A stretch of DNA of 31,556 nt, from positions 1 to 31,556 of IMG/VR virus record IMGVR_UViG_3300032893_000217. One strand, written 5' to 3'. The translations under genes and the position numbers were made by a program. The notes beneath the pieces were generated by a model. That model saw only the letters and a program-made list of their open reading frames with translations, was not told the DNA's origin and did no database searches. Below are positions 5,540 to 14,708 of this stretch, piece after piece. The stretch is from a virus. Position 1 is the stretch's first letter. The number at the start of each line of letters is the position of its first letter.

Positions 5540-8500
5540 AAGCAGCCCGTTCCGATGTTCGTTGACCACGTATTCGACAGCGGGTCTTGAGACGCGCCGG
5601 CGGGCGTCAGGGGACCGGGATTGGCCCCGGCGGAATAGGTCATGCTGGCGTTGCCGCTGAACACAGCCGACGATGATCCCCCGAGATTATTGACGCAGAC
5701 CGCCCCCGCCGAAGACCAAACTTGGTTTGCCGCAACCCCCGTTTGATCGTACCAATTACCCATGTTGTAGATCGGACGATAGAAATTTGCGTTCCATTCG
5801 GCAACCATATTGCCGTTAAGATTGCCATCCGTAGAAACGAATCCGGCCGTTGGATTGCTCATGTAAGGTGAATCGGTCGAGTTGTAACGACCGACGCCCT
5901 CGTTGTAGAAGCCTGCGACATTGACAGCAAGTGGAGCCATCTGCATTTGCTGGCCTCCGACGTCGATGCTCATGGCTCCCGCGGATGCTGCCACGACATA
6001 GCCCGTTGCAAGGCCTGCTATGTTGCCGCCATGCGAGGATGATCCTGAGGCAGACGCAAAGTGGAGCGCCGACCCTGCCGTCTGCGCCGAGTCTCCGGAA
6101 TAACATTCCGTCCCTGTAAGCGTCCCTGTCCCAGCAGCAACGGCATAACCTTGCGTATCAGCCTGGAAACCATAATCCCATGCAGTCGAGCTACCCGACG
6201 CCGTCGTAAAGTGGATCGTAGTGTATCCGGTCCCGTCCAATTCTACCGAAGAATTGGAAGTGATAGGATTTGTTCCACTCACCGCCGCGCCATCGAAAGC
6301 GTAGTAGATAGTTTGAGACCCTGTGTTCCAGAATGTATGCTTATGGAATCCGTTCTTGTCCTGATTTGCGAGTGTAATCGAGGAGTCGCCAGTTGTCACG
6401 CTAACGCTTGCAAATTCAGTTGATGCTGCCGGATAATAATGGCCTGCAACTGTGGTTGTATTTCGCAAGCAAATGTCACCATCGTTGTTTATGAGGCTCA
6501 CGCGCTCGCTTGTTGTATTTCCAGAAGGCCAAGAAGCCGTGTTATATGTGTTGCTGTTCCAGTTAATGGCATTCCCCGTATCATAGCGCCAAGTCGATCC
6601 GACGCCCGCTCCTGAAACAAGCTTCCACAAACTGCTGCCAGTGTTGTTTAGGCTGATTCCTGGCCCGATTAAATTCGCTCCGTATCCTGGCATTGTATTG
6701 TTGGCGATCGAGTTGATTGTCAGGAGGCCGCCGCTGCCGACCGTTACGCCTATCGATTCCGAAACCGTAGAATCTGTAAACGTGCCGCCGCCGCCGATGC
6801 GGTTGGTTATCAGAACGTTTCCGATATTGGTGATCGGCCCGACAGCCACGCCTGGATTAAAGTGATAGATAGCCTGCAGCGTGCTGGCCTGCGTCGCCTC
6901 GGCGTATTCGATGTTGTATAGGCGATGCGAGGACGCCGCGGGAGAACTTGAATCCTCGCCGTGACCGTTCGGCGAGCGATAATGCATTCCCTTGACGAAG
7001 TTGGCCGCGAAAGTGGTGGTCGTCCAATGCTCGACGAGCAGCGTCGTCGTGTTGCCTGTGTCCGCGATAGCCGAGATGGACGAGGCGCCCCCCGATCCGA
7101 CTTGCACCGTCTGGCCGGGTGTAACAGTATTGACTCCGACAGTGGCCGTCCCTGTCAACGAGTAATAGAGATTGTTAGCGCCCGTGTTAGTAATCGCAAC
7201 GAGCGGGCCTCCGGAATCGGTCGTAGTTGAAGATCCAGGGAAGCCGGTTAGAGTCGTTGACGCAGCAGTCGCCGTAACAGATGCCTTAACATAGTTATAT
7301 GAGCCAGGAGAATTGCCGTAGACGTGCGCCTGATTATTCAGGAGCGCATTGTGATCGATCAATATGCCGGGATCATCAGCCGCGTCAGAAAATCCAGAGG
7401 CGAGCGATACGGGAGATATGTTGGCTGCTGCCTGCTGAGTTGTTACTGTGTCGCCCTGATTGCCGGCGCCAGCCGAATTGCAGCACGGATCTGTCGCCTT
7501 AAGATCAACTGTGTTCCACTCAAACATTTCGCGCCCCGCTGGAAGGGACGACCCCCCAGCCGAGAAATTAAATGGAGAGCCCCCCGCCGCATTGATGCTA
7601 GCTTGCGTCGCATAGTTTGAGTTCTCGGCGTCCATAACAAAGTGATTGTCGTGGACTTTATATGACGCGACTGAGCCCGTGTTGACGTAGCCGAAGACCT
7701 GCGTCGCAGCATGGCCGCCCGTAGCCGCAAGCTCTAGATTGGAAATATCAACCGTTTCTGCGGCTGGGTCATAGCAGAGAATAATCGGGGAAGCCGTGCC
7801 GCTTGCTCCTCCGTAGCCGCTACCATCATTGTACCCAAGCCCATTGTTAAGGCCACCAAAATGCGGCCCAACGGCTGTGCTGGGATAAAATGCTCCGACA
7901 TTCTGGAAATAGTATTTAGGGACGCCGTATCCCTGCGTTTGCGCGGCGTCCGCATTCGACTTCGGATCGAAATAAACGCATGCCTGATATCCGGCATAAG
8001 TTCCTGATGAAATGCAGAACTGGCTGCCGATCGTGCAAGGCTGGGCCCGGCAATCGGAACCGCCAGTAGCCCATTCCGTGTCTAGATTGGCGAGACAGGC
8101 CGAAGATGGTTTAAGATTGGTGATCGTGGCGGGGTCGACCAGCGTGACATTGCTGCGGACGCCACACTTGTAATCTACGCCGCAATAGCTGTTGTTTGGC
8201 CTGGCAACAAGCCACATTGTCTCGTGCGGCGTGGTAAATGTGGTCTGCGACAACTGCCAGTGCTGGCATGTTGTTGACGGCGTCCCGTCCAAACAACTGG
8301 ATAGATAAACCCCGCCCGGAATGTGGGTAAAATCATCCTCGATCGTAAGCCCTACAGCAGCTCCCAGTCCCAGACTGCCAGAATCCAGCGTCAATTCGCC
8401 GCCAGCCGTGATTTGGGCCGAAACCGACGCCACGACATAGGTCTGCCCAGACTGCGCAGCATCGCCCGCCGTACCGCCAGAATTGGCGAAAAATGTCACA

Positions 8501-11500
8501 TCCTGGAATGTTCCATATGGCCCGCTGCCGGGGCATTGATCTCCCGATGCTCCATAGATGCAGCCATTAGGCAAGGAGGCCATGTTGGCGATTGTCGCGC
8601 ACTCAGCAATTCCCGCGCACCCCGTTCCGTCCCCCGCGCGCGGGCGGGCGTAGAGGTCACCAGGAAAGGCTGCCATATTGGCGGGCGTTCGATTGGCAAA
8701 GCCCGTAACGGTAGTGTGATAAAACCCAACAAGGCCCGTTCCATCGCCGCCGCCTACGGATGTTCCGGCAATATCATTAACGTTCGACGTGTTGTCGTCA
8801 AAAACATCGACGTTGCCTAGCCCGCTTGTAGCCTCTGCCCAATATCCCCAATTCTGAGATCCAAGCGTGAATGGCGTGCCCGCCCGGCCGATATATTCGC
8901 CCATCCATGACATGGGAGCGGGGTACGGATTTTGGCTGGTGCAGCTCCCGCAAGTGGTCGTCTGGCCGATTGATCCGACGCCGAAAACCGGCTGCCATGC
9001 GCCCGTCCGCGATCCGTGGCCAAGCAGCACTCCGGTATAGGTAAACGTCGGCGTGCACCCGGCGTCGCCCCCAATCGCGCCAGTCGAGATCGAGGAGGTC
9101 GAGTAGCCGATCCCGTTCGGCTGTGCGACGCCGTCGACAGTGTACGTAGTGAGGGAGAGCGTATAAGATCCGCCACTGAAATGCAGCGTGCCGGTCTGAG
9201 TAACGCCGGTCTTCGTTGCTGGCGGATTGCCAGTCGGAGTCTGAAAGCTGATGAGCGTCCCGTCGAGCGTTCCCGCGCATCCCGTGTTTCCGGTTACGGT
9301 TGGTGTGGGATTGCCTTGCAGGCCATATTCAGTAGTCCCATCCCCGCCGGAATAAGTGTCAATCTTATGGCCGATAAAGGCATCTACCGTATAGATCTTG
9401 AACAGCGTCGCCTCATCGACAATTGATCCGACTTCCTGGTAGTCTGTAATCGATCGATTCCCCCAAACCATTGAGTTGACAATCAGTCCATTATGGATAG
9501 GGCTTATATTGTTCTCTGCGTACACATTAAACGCAGCCGCGCCGGTAGTCGGCCCGTAATCCTCGACGATCGACTGAATAACAGCCCAGTCCATCATGGC
9601 CGTGATCGGGAGCGCAGTCGGGCCTGGACCTGTATTGACATAAAAGCCATTCGGGGTTGCGCAGCAGCTTTTTGTTACCTTATCAAACGCGATAAACACT
9701 CCATGATCGACTGAGGCGTGTGGAGTTGTACCCTGCGCGTTAAGCTGCATCCCAAGCCCATAATAAAAATCGCCTATAGACGAGTGTAGCTCAACTTTAC
9801 CTCCCGGTTTACCATAAATCGTGCTTTCGTATTGCTCAAACGATTGCGTGTAAGATGTGTTTGGAGTTGCTGTAATTCCTCCAGTGCACGCCCTGCCATC
9901 GTACATTACCCCCTCGAACCTAGCGAGAGCCGTTTCATAAATCATATACGGGCAAGTACCGTTGATTTGCAAAGTATCATAACGGTAAATGTGGAGCGAC
10001 TTCATCTCGGGAGGCCCGGCGGGCGCAGTGGTGCCCGAGCTGGTCGTATTATCGCTCTCCACATCAACGGAATATCCAGACCCAGACGAAACGACCAAGT
10101 CAGTTATTGCGGTGTTATAGCCCCATGAATTATTTGTGGCAGTGGCATTTGCGGTAATCGTTACCGGAGTTCCGATTGTCCCTCCGCTGGCCCCCCGAAT
10201 GGTTAGGGGGACGAAACACGAAGACGGGCGGGGAACATCGCCACCCGAGCCCATGCCAGACTCGGAACCACGAGTAATGCTCGAAACAACATAGATTGTT
10301 GCCCCGCAGGCATCGTTGTGCGTCGGGGTGGAGTTAGAATTGTTGTACGTCTTGAGTGCGTCTGCGGCCGCCTTGATGCTCGCATAGGCGATCGACGAGC
10401 CCGGATAGGTGGAGCAGTTCGATCCCTGCTGCACGGTAGGCGTTCCGGCCCCCGAGCCGTCAACCCAGGCACAAACCGCCCCGTTAGTATAGGTTCCATT
10501 TACGTCGTTGTAGGCCTGCAAATTACGAAGGTTGGCCGTTACGGAGCTCGCCGCGGTCCCAATTGCAACCGTGACTATCGAGCCATCCGAGACGGACCAT
10601 TGAGAGCCAGCGTTGATGTCGAGCGCCAAGCAAGGGGTATGTCCGCTGGGGCAATTGCTGGTTACGTTTGGGTCGGTCGGCTCATAGTAGACATAGGCGT
10701 CGCCGTTCGGCCGGCTGTCTACGGGATCAGTCGATCCGAAACCAGTCACATTGACGTGCTGGCCGAAATGGAACCCGGCAACAGATCCGCAATCGGTTAA
10801 AAGCCATTGCGTGACGGATGTGTGGACTTTGCATGTCGTCGAGACTGGGCCGCCGAAAGCATTCTGCGTGTCGAGAGTCGCTGTGCCATAGTTGGGATAG
10901 ACAATCGCCTCAACCGCGATTGGCCCTTGATTCAGCGAGGCCTGGTCGGACGAGGAAAAGGTGGCCTCGTAATCATAAACCGGCTGCCCGGCATAGACCG
11001 AAACGCTATCCGAAGCTCCTGCGACGTCCGTATAAGACTGCGAGGTCTCATTTGCCGTGGCGTTGGCGGATATCGTATAAATGCCCGTCGTGGCGCATGA
11101 CCCGGCTGAGTGCGTGCATGCTCCGGATGGAAACGCCGTGATCTGCACGCCGCCGGAGGGAAGGCCCGGCCCGTTGATCCATTCCCCGAGCCAGACGCCA
11201 GCTTGAATAGGCAGGCCGGTGGTCGCGTCGGTAGCCGAAAAGGCGCTGATATTGAGCGTGGCCGCGCCAGAACTTAGGCTTGCGGTAAACTGGCTCTGTC
11301 CGACCGTCATCGAATTTGATGTGTCAGAAATTAAAATAGGGCTGGCGTTTAGCTCAATCAGCACCGAGTTCAGGGAATTGTTGGGGACGACCGTCAGCCG
11401 ATCGCCGGCGAAGAAATGCGCCGTGCTGTCGCATGAGGTGAGGACATTCGACCCCTGCGTCGCCGAGCAATGGGCGACGAGTTGGCCCGTCCATATCCCC

Positions 11501-12447
11501 TGCGATGTAGCAGTGTGAGAAACCGAGTGCCCTGCCGTATCCTTCGCGACGAATTGAACCGCCTTGACGGTAGCGCCGTTCAGCGGGAATCGATGCGCGG
11601 CGACAAATGCAGTCGTGAAAGAACCTCCCGACGCCCATCGCTGGCCCGGCTCCGTCAGCCATCGCCCTACGGGGTACGTTTCGCCTGCACCATTGTAAGT
11701 GTTCGCGAAGTACCCCCCGCCAGAGAGGTTAGTAACGGGGAAGCCCGTAACGGCCAGATTTGAGACCGCAGAACTGTCTGTGTAAAATGCCGGTAGTGCG
11801 TCCATCGTAACGACGTCGCCCGGCTCAATATAGTCAGAAAGCGCAATAACAAGATTGGCGGACGACCCCGCGGCCCACTGCTGCCAGGCCACGGTCCCGC
11901 CCGTGCCTCCATATGAGGCCGGAAATGGGTATCTTACAGGAACCGTCCCATAGACCTTTTTGGAGCAATTCGTGACGGAAAGGCTCGAATTGTAGCATGG
12001 CCTTGTCACGTTAAATGTGACCATGGGCGTTGTAGTATCGGCGCTTAGTCCGCCGTTCGAGAAGTATCCCTGATAGACTCCGTTAAACGTTCCGCCTGTG
12101 GCCATCTGGGCAAGCGTGATTGTCGCGGTCCATCCGTCTAGATATGACGTAGACAGGCTATTGCCTGTAATCGGGCCATTTATCTCGACAGACGTTACTT
12201 GGCCGGGAATAGTCGCGACGCCCATCGAGCCGAGCGATAGCTGGGCATAATCATACGCATGGGCGGACTGGATGCCGAGGAAAAGCGCGAGCGCGCCGAT
12301 CAGCCTCATGGGCCAAACTCCGTAATCTCGAGGAAGCCGCCGCCACGACGGCGTGGGCGAGACGACACCGGCACGAACGGCCTGTGCCGCAGCTAGGCTC
12401 GGAACGCCCGCGATCATGACTATGAGAGCTAGCATGTGCGAGATCAT
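5536..12447 (-). CDS. Giant secreted beta-helix/tail-fibre-like adhesin (up to 2303 aa)
   Basis: The longest gene in the window. The protein is rich in Gly, Ser, Thr and Asn and built of beta structure. A pectin-lyase-like segment begins near residue 686 (AYASIKAAADALKTYNNS, then CGATIYVVSSI). Further parallel beta-helix-like stretches occur near 965 (FNVYAENNISPIHNGLIVNS) and 1600 (YKVHDNHFVMDAEN, later ILIDHNALLNNQAHVYGN). Two related domains with NTGANNLYYSL and NTGSQTIYYAF lie further on. Such proteins bind or degrade surface polysaccharides; no catalytic residues could be identified. The ATG at 12447 overlaps the previous stop and begins one signal peptide; a second ATG at 12309 (residue 47) has a good GGAG site and begins another (MRLIGALALFLGIQSAHA). 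Signal peptides are odd for a virion fibre. GC content and codon use differ sharply from the rest of the phage. Confidence 0.85.
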   Translation of the reverse strand: MISHMLALIVMIAGVPSLAAAQAVRAGVVSPTPSWRRLPRDYGVWPMRLIGALALFLGIQSAHAYDYAQLSLGSMGVATIPGQVTSVEINGPITGNSLSTSYLDGWTATITLAQMATGGTFNGVYQGYFSNGGLSADTTTPMVTFNVTRPCYNSSLSVTNCSKKVYGTVPVRYPFPASYGGTGGTVAWQQWAAGSSANLVIALSDYIEPGDVVTMDALPAFYTDSSAVSNLAVTGFPVTNLSGGGYFANTYNGAGETYPVGRWLTEPGQRWASGGSFTTAFVAAHRFPLNGATVKAVQFVAKDTAGHSVSHTATSQGIWTGQLVAHCSATQGSNVLTSCDSTAHFFAGDRLTVVPNNSLNSVLIELNASPILISDTSNSMTVGQSQFTASLSSGAATLNISAFSATDATTGLPIQAGVWLGEWINGPGLPSGGVQITAFPSGACTHSAGSCATTGIYTISANATANETSQSYTDVAGASDSVSVYAGQPVYDYEATFSSSDQASLNQGPIAVEAIVYPNYGTATLDTQNAFGGPVSTTCKVHTSVTQWLLTDCGSVAGFHFGQHVNVTGFGSTDPVDSRPNGDAYVYYEPTDPNVTSNCPSGHTPCLALDINAGSQWSVSDGSIVTVAIGTAASSVTANLRNLQAYNDVNGTYTNGAVCAWVDGSGAGTPTVQQGSNCSTYPGSSIAYASIKAAADALKTYNNSNSTPTHNDACGATIYVVSSITRGSESGMGSGGDVPRPSSCFVPLTIRGASGGTIGTPVTITANATATNNSWGYNTAITDLVVSSGSGYSVDVESDNTTSSGTTAPAGPPEMKSLHIYRYDTLQINGTCPYMIYETALARFEGVMYDGRACTGGITATPNTSYTQSFEQYESTIYGKPGGKVELHSSIGDFYYGLGMQLNAQGTTPHASVDHGVFIAFDKVTKSCCATPNGFYVNTGPGPTALPITAMMDWAVIQSIVEDYGPTTGAAAFNVYAENNISPIHNGLIVNSMVWGNRSITDYQEVGSIVDEATLFKIYTVDAFIGHKIDTYSGGDGTTEYGLQGNPTPTVTGNTGCAGTLDGTLISFQTPTGNPPATKTGVTQTGTLHFSGGSYTLSLTTYTVDGVAQPNGIGYSTSSISTGAIGGDAGCTPTFTYTGVLLGHGSRTGAWQPVFGVGSIGQTTTCGSCTSQNPYPAPMSWMGEYIGRAGTPFTLGSQNWGYWAEATSGLGNVDVFDDNTSNVNDIAGTSVGGGDGTGLVGFYHTTVTGFANRTPANMAAFPGDLYARPRAGDGTGCAGIAECATIANMASLPNGCIYGASGDQCPGSGPYGTFQDVTFFANSGGTAGDAAQSGQTYVVASVSAQITAGGELTLDSGSLGLGAAVGLTIEDDFTHIPGGVYLSSCLDGTPSTTCQHWQLSQTTFTTPHETMWLVARPNNSYCGVDYKCGVRSNVTLVDPATITNLKPSSACLANLDTEWATGGSDCRAQPCTIGSQFCISSGTYAGYQACVYFDPKSNADAAQTQGYGVPKYYFQNVGAFYPSTAVGPHFGGLNNGLGYNDGSGYGGASGTASPIILCYDPAAETVDISNLELAATGGHAATQVFGYVNTGSVASYKVHDNHFVMDAENSNYATQASINAAGGSPFNFSAGGSSLPAGREMFEWNTVDLKATDPCCNSAGAGNQGDTVTTQQAAANISPVSLASGFSDAADDPGILIDHNALLNNQAHVYGNSPGSYNYVKASVTATAASTTLTGFPGSSTTTDSGGPLVAITNTGANNLYYSLTGTATVGVNTVTPGQTVQVGSGGASSISAIADTGNTTTLLVEHWTTTTFAANFVKGMHYRSPNGHGEDSSSPAASSHRLYNIEYAEATQASTLQAIYHFNPGVAVGPITNIGNVLITNRIGGGGTFTDSTVSESIGVTVGSGGLLTINSIANNTMPGYGANLIGPGISLNNTGSSLWKLVSGAGVGSTWRYDTGNAINWNSNTYNTASWPSGNTTSERVSLINNDGDICLRNTTTVAGHYYPAASTEFASVSVTTGDSSITLANQDKNGFHKHTFWNTGSQTIYYAFDGAAVSGTNPITSNSSVELDGTGYTTIHFTTASGSSTAWDYGFQADTQGYAVAAGTGTLTGTECYSGDSAQTAGSALHFASASGSSSHGGNIAGLATGYVVAASAGAMSIDVGGQQMQMAPLAVNVAGFYNEGVGRYNSTDSPYMSNPTAGFVSTDGNLNGNMVAEWNANFYRPIYNMGNWYDQTGVAANQVWSSAGAVCVNNLGGSSSAVFSGNASMTYSAGANPGPLTPAGASQDPLSNTWSTNIGTGCL
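12307..12321 (-). promoter_or_regulatory. Internal ribosome site and alternative start of the giant fibre gene
   Basis: GGAG at 12321-12318 lies eight bases before the ATG at 12309. That start yields a protein beginning with its own signal peptide, 46 residues shorter than the one from 12447. The upstream start has no visible Shine-Dalgarno and would rely on coupling to the stop at 12444. Confidence 0.6.
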
Positions 12448-14279
12448 GGGACGCTCGAAACTTTGAAGGTGAATGCAGCGACCTTAGACGAGTTCTCGTC
12501 CGTAAACGTCGTCCCCGTGGAGAAGGTCGGCCACGTTCCCGTAGTGACGCTCGCGTAGTAGAGGCCAACAAACAAACTACCTGCAAGTAGAGCGTAAGAG
12601 GCAGTACTAGCGCCCATTATCGCCGATGCTTGAGGAACACTCAAATTTGGGCCATAGAACTTAACGCTGCTGTCACCGCTGTTGGTACAGAAAAAGTAAA
12701 CTCCGGGCGGTAGGGCGATCGCCGTGAAGGTGTATGAAAGGACGCCGGTGCTCGTGTTCGCGAGCGCGCCGCTGGAGGCGAGCGGAGCCCCCTCGGGCTG
12801 CCATATGCCGGTTGTGGCGTCGGGAGCCGTCCCTGCGCTATAAATCGCCATTGCGGAGTTTGTCGTTCCGACGGTGCTGATGTAAGTATCTATCTCGCTG
12901 ATGTGGATCGCCTGCGTGAGGCGAAATGGGGCGCACTCCATGCGGGAGGCAGTGGCCAATGCCGTGGCGGCAATGGTCGCATAAGGGAAAGAGGGATAGT
13001 ACCGTCCGGCCACGTAAGCTGCCCAATATGGCGTCGTGCATGCTCCCGCGTCCACGACGTTCCCATTGGCGTCGAACTTCGCGCAGTCGCCGGACGTCAG
13101 CGTGCCGCTCGCGGTCGCAACCGTGGTCCCGTTGCCGCTCGTCGGATAGCCGCCGAACGATCCGGCGTTGTTGAACTGGATCTGGCCGCTCGAGCCGCCC
13201 GGCGAGCCGGTTCCGCCGCAGCCCGCGCCGGAGTCGACGAGGTTCCCACTGGCGTCGATCTTCACGCAGTCGCCGGTCGTCAGCGAGCCCGTGGTCGAGG
13301 CGATCGTCGTCCCGGTGCCCGACCTGTTGTAGCCGCCGAAGCTGCCCGAGTTGTTGTACTGCAACTGGCCGCTGGAGCCGCCGGGCGTGCCCCCGCAACC
13401 CGCGCCGCTGTCGACGAGGTTTCCGTTGGCGTCGATCTTGACGCAATCGTTCGAGGCCAGCGAGCCTGTGGTTGTCGCAAGGGTTGTGCCGCTTGAGTTG
13501 GAAAGCGCCGTAGCTTTGACAACTGAGGTTCCGGTTCCCACGGTCGCAACACCGCCCAACACGCCAGCGTTGTTGTACTGGATTTGTCCGTTTGTACCGC
13601 CGGGAGGCGAGGAAACGCCCGTCTGAGCGAAATAGTTAGTCCCGTCCGAAACAATGCCTGCGCTCTGCCCCGCCAGAAGAACGAGGGTGGCCGCCTTGTT
13701 GATCTGTGACGTTGTCGGCGTGATTGTCGCCGTTCCTGCGCCTAGATTTTGGATCGACGCGACGAAAAAGCCCGAACCGAATCCGGTCGTCCCTGCTTGC
13801 GGAAGCGTGACAGCGATCGAGCTCGCGTTTGAAAGAGTGATGAGCTTGCCGCAATCGCTCGCCGAGATCGTGTATGTCGTGCCCGTCTGCGCGTTAGGGG
13901 TTATTGCGGTCGAAACCGTGACAGCGCCCGTCAGGGGACCGCCCGCGGGGCATGTCGTCGTGATCGAGCTCACCCCTCCGGAGCAGGCCCCGCCGGAGTC
14001 GACAAGGTTGCCGCTTGCGTCGATGGATACGCAATGGCCGGTCGTCAGCGAGCCCGCGGTGGTGCCGATGGTCGTGCCGGGGCCGGACCTGCTTAGGCCG
14101 CCGAACGACCCGGCGTTGTTGTACTGGACCTGCCCGTTGGAGCCGCCCGGGGTCCCTCCTCCGCCGCCGTGCCCCGGAGGGGGCCCGATCTGCGACCACG
14201 AGGGGTCGACGACCGATAGCGCGGCCAGCAGGGCCACGCCGCGCAGGAGCGCCGCTCGCGGCCTGATGATCGGACGCAT
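12444..14279 (-). CDS. Secreted tail-fibre-like protein with four GSNGQ repeat modules (611 aa)
   Basis: The ATG at 14279 overlaps the stop of the preceding gene, which fixes the start; the frame extends 30 codons upstream inside that gene. The protein begins with a signal-peptide-like segment (RGVALLAALSVVDPSWSQ), then a glycine linker (GPPPGHGGGGGTPGG). Four modules follow, each with a G-x-x-GQ-(V/I/L)-Q-(Y/F)-NN-(A/S)-G-x-(F/L)-GG motif and a D-C-V-K-I-D-A-(S/N)-GNLVDSG motif. Between modules one and two sits a domain widespread in phage tail fibres (TYTISASDCGKLITLSNAS, VTLPQAGTTGFGSGFF, TATITPTTSQI). The C-terminal 200 residues, from YWAAYVAGRYYPSFPY to FKVSSVP, are probably the receptor-binding tip. 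The fibre call is firm; the export signal is unusual for a virion protein. Confidence 0.85.
   Translation of the reverse strand: MRPIIRPRAALLRGVALLAALSVVDPSWSQIGPPPGHGGGGGTPGGSNGQVQYNNAGSFGGLSRSGPGTTIGTTAGSLTTGHCVSIDASGNLVDSGGACSGGVSSITTTCPAGGPLTGAVTVSTAITPNAQTGTTYTISASDCGKLITLSNASSIAVTLPQAGTTGFGSGFFVASIQNLGAGTATITPTTSQINKAATLVLLAGQSAGIVSDGTNYFAQTGVSSPPGGTNGQIQYNNAGVLGGVATVGTGTSVVKATALSNSSGTTLATTTGSLASNDCVKIDANGNLVDSGAGCGGTPGGSSGQLQYNNSGSFGGYNRSGTGTTIASTTGSLTTGDCVKIDASGNLVDSGAGCGGTGSPGGSSGQIQFNNAGSFGGYPTSGNGTTVATASGTLTSGDCAKFDANGNVVDAGACTTPYWAAYVAGRYYPSFPYATIAATALATASRMECAPFRLTQAIHISEIDTYISTVGTTNSAMAIYSAGTAPDATTGIWQPEGAPLASSGALANTSTGVLSYTFTAIALPPGVYFFCTNSGDSSVKFYGPNLSVPQASAIMGASTASYALLAGSLFVGLYYASVTTGTWPTFSTGTTFTDENSSKVAAFTFKVSSVP
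13020..14150. repeat. Four degenerate in-gene modules of the tail-fibre protein
   Basis: Related DNA segments centred near 13130-13195, 13310-13380, 13545-13600 and 14095-14145 encode the repeated GQxQYNNAGxFGG motif, each paired with a segment encoding DASGNLVDSG. The first, second and fourth in coordinate order are GC-rich and close; the third is more diverged. Such modules allow fibre-domain exchange by recombination. Confidence 0.75.
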
Positions 14280-14635
14280 CAGTTGAACTCCACATACATC
14301 TGGGTGTTGGCGCCGGAGGCGATGCAGTTGAGGTCGGCGTGGGGGACGCCGCGGGTGGCGGGCCCCCACAGCGCTGACTGGCTCGCAGCCATCTGGATGG
14401 ACAGCCCGTCATTCAGGACCGGCGTCGAGCCCCAGGAGCAGGCGATCGAGTTCGAGGAGTCGACGTCCTGCACCTGGACGTGCTGGTAGGAGCCTGCACG
14501 CAGGCATCTCGTCGACGACGTGCCGACGATGCACTTCGTGAAGGTAAAATTCTGGTCGTCGGCCTCGGAGGCCGACGGCAGGGCCAGGGCCGCTGCGGTC
14601 AAGGCGACCGCCATGGCCAGGTTCAGCTTGCTCAT
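14279..14635 (-). CDS. Secreted 118-aa protein
   Basis: The ATG at 14635 (MSKLNLAMAVALTAAALALP) begins a clear signal peptide with cleavage near SEA-DDQ; GGAGAGGG lies about twelve bases upstream. The frame is open further up but without a start signal. The mature protein is about 95 residues, with four cysteines (in TKCIVG, RCLRAG, IACSWGS and LNCIAS) that could form two disulphides, consistent with export. It contains GLSIQMAASQSALWGP and ends QMYVEFN. Its stop overlaps the start of the fibre gene, so the two exported proteins are co-translated. I do not recognise the family. Confidence 0.8.
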   Translation of the reverse strand: MSKLNLAMAVALTAAALALPSASEADDQNFTFTKCIVGTSSTRCLRAGSYQHVQVQDVDSSNSIACSWGSTPVLNDGLSIQMAASQSALWGPATRGVPHADLNCIASGANTQMYVEFN

Positions 14636-14708
14636 GTTGTGGTGACCCTCTCCGGGAGGCCTCGCGCGTACGGGAAGCATGCCCAGAGGGGGACCCTCGT
14701 CGATGCCG

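Noticed and set aside
5536-12447. Multiple 60-160 aa plus-strand frames inside the giant fibre gene
   Set aside because: They are antisense shadows without ribosome sites or domain motifs.
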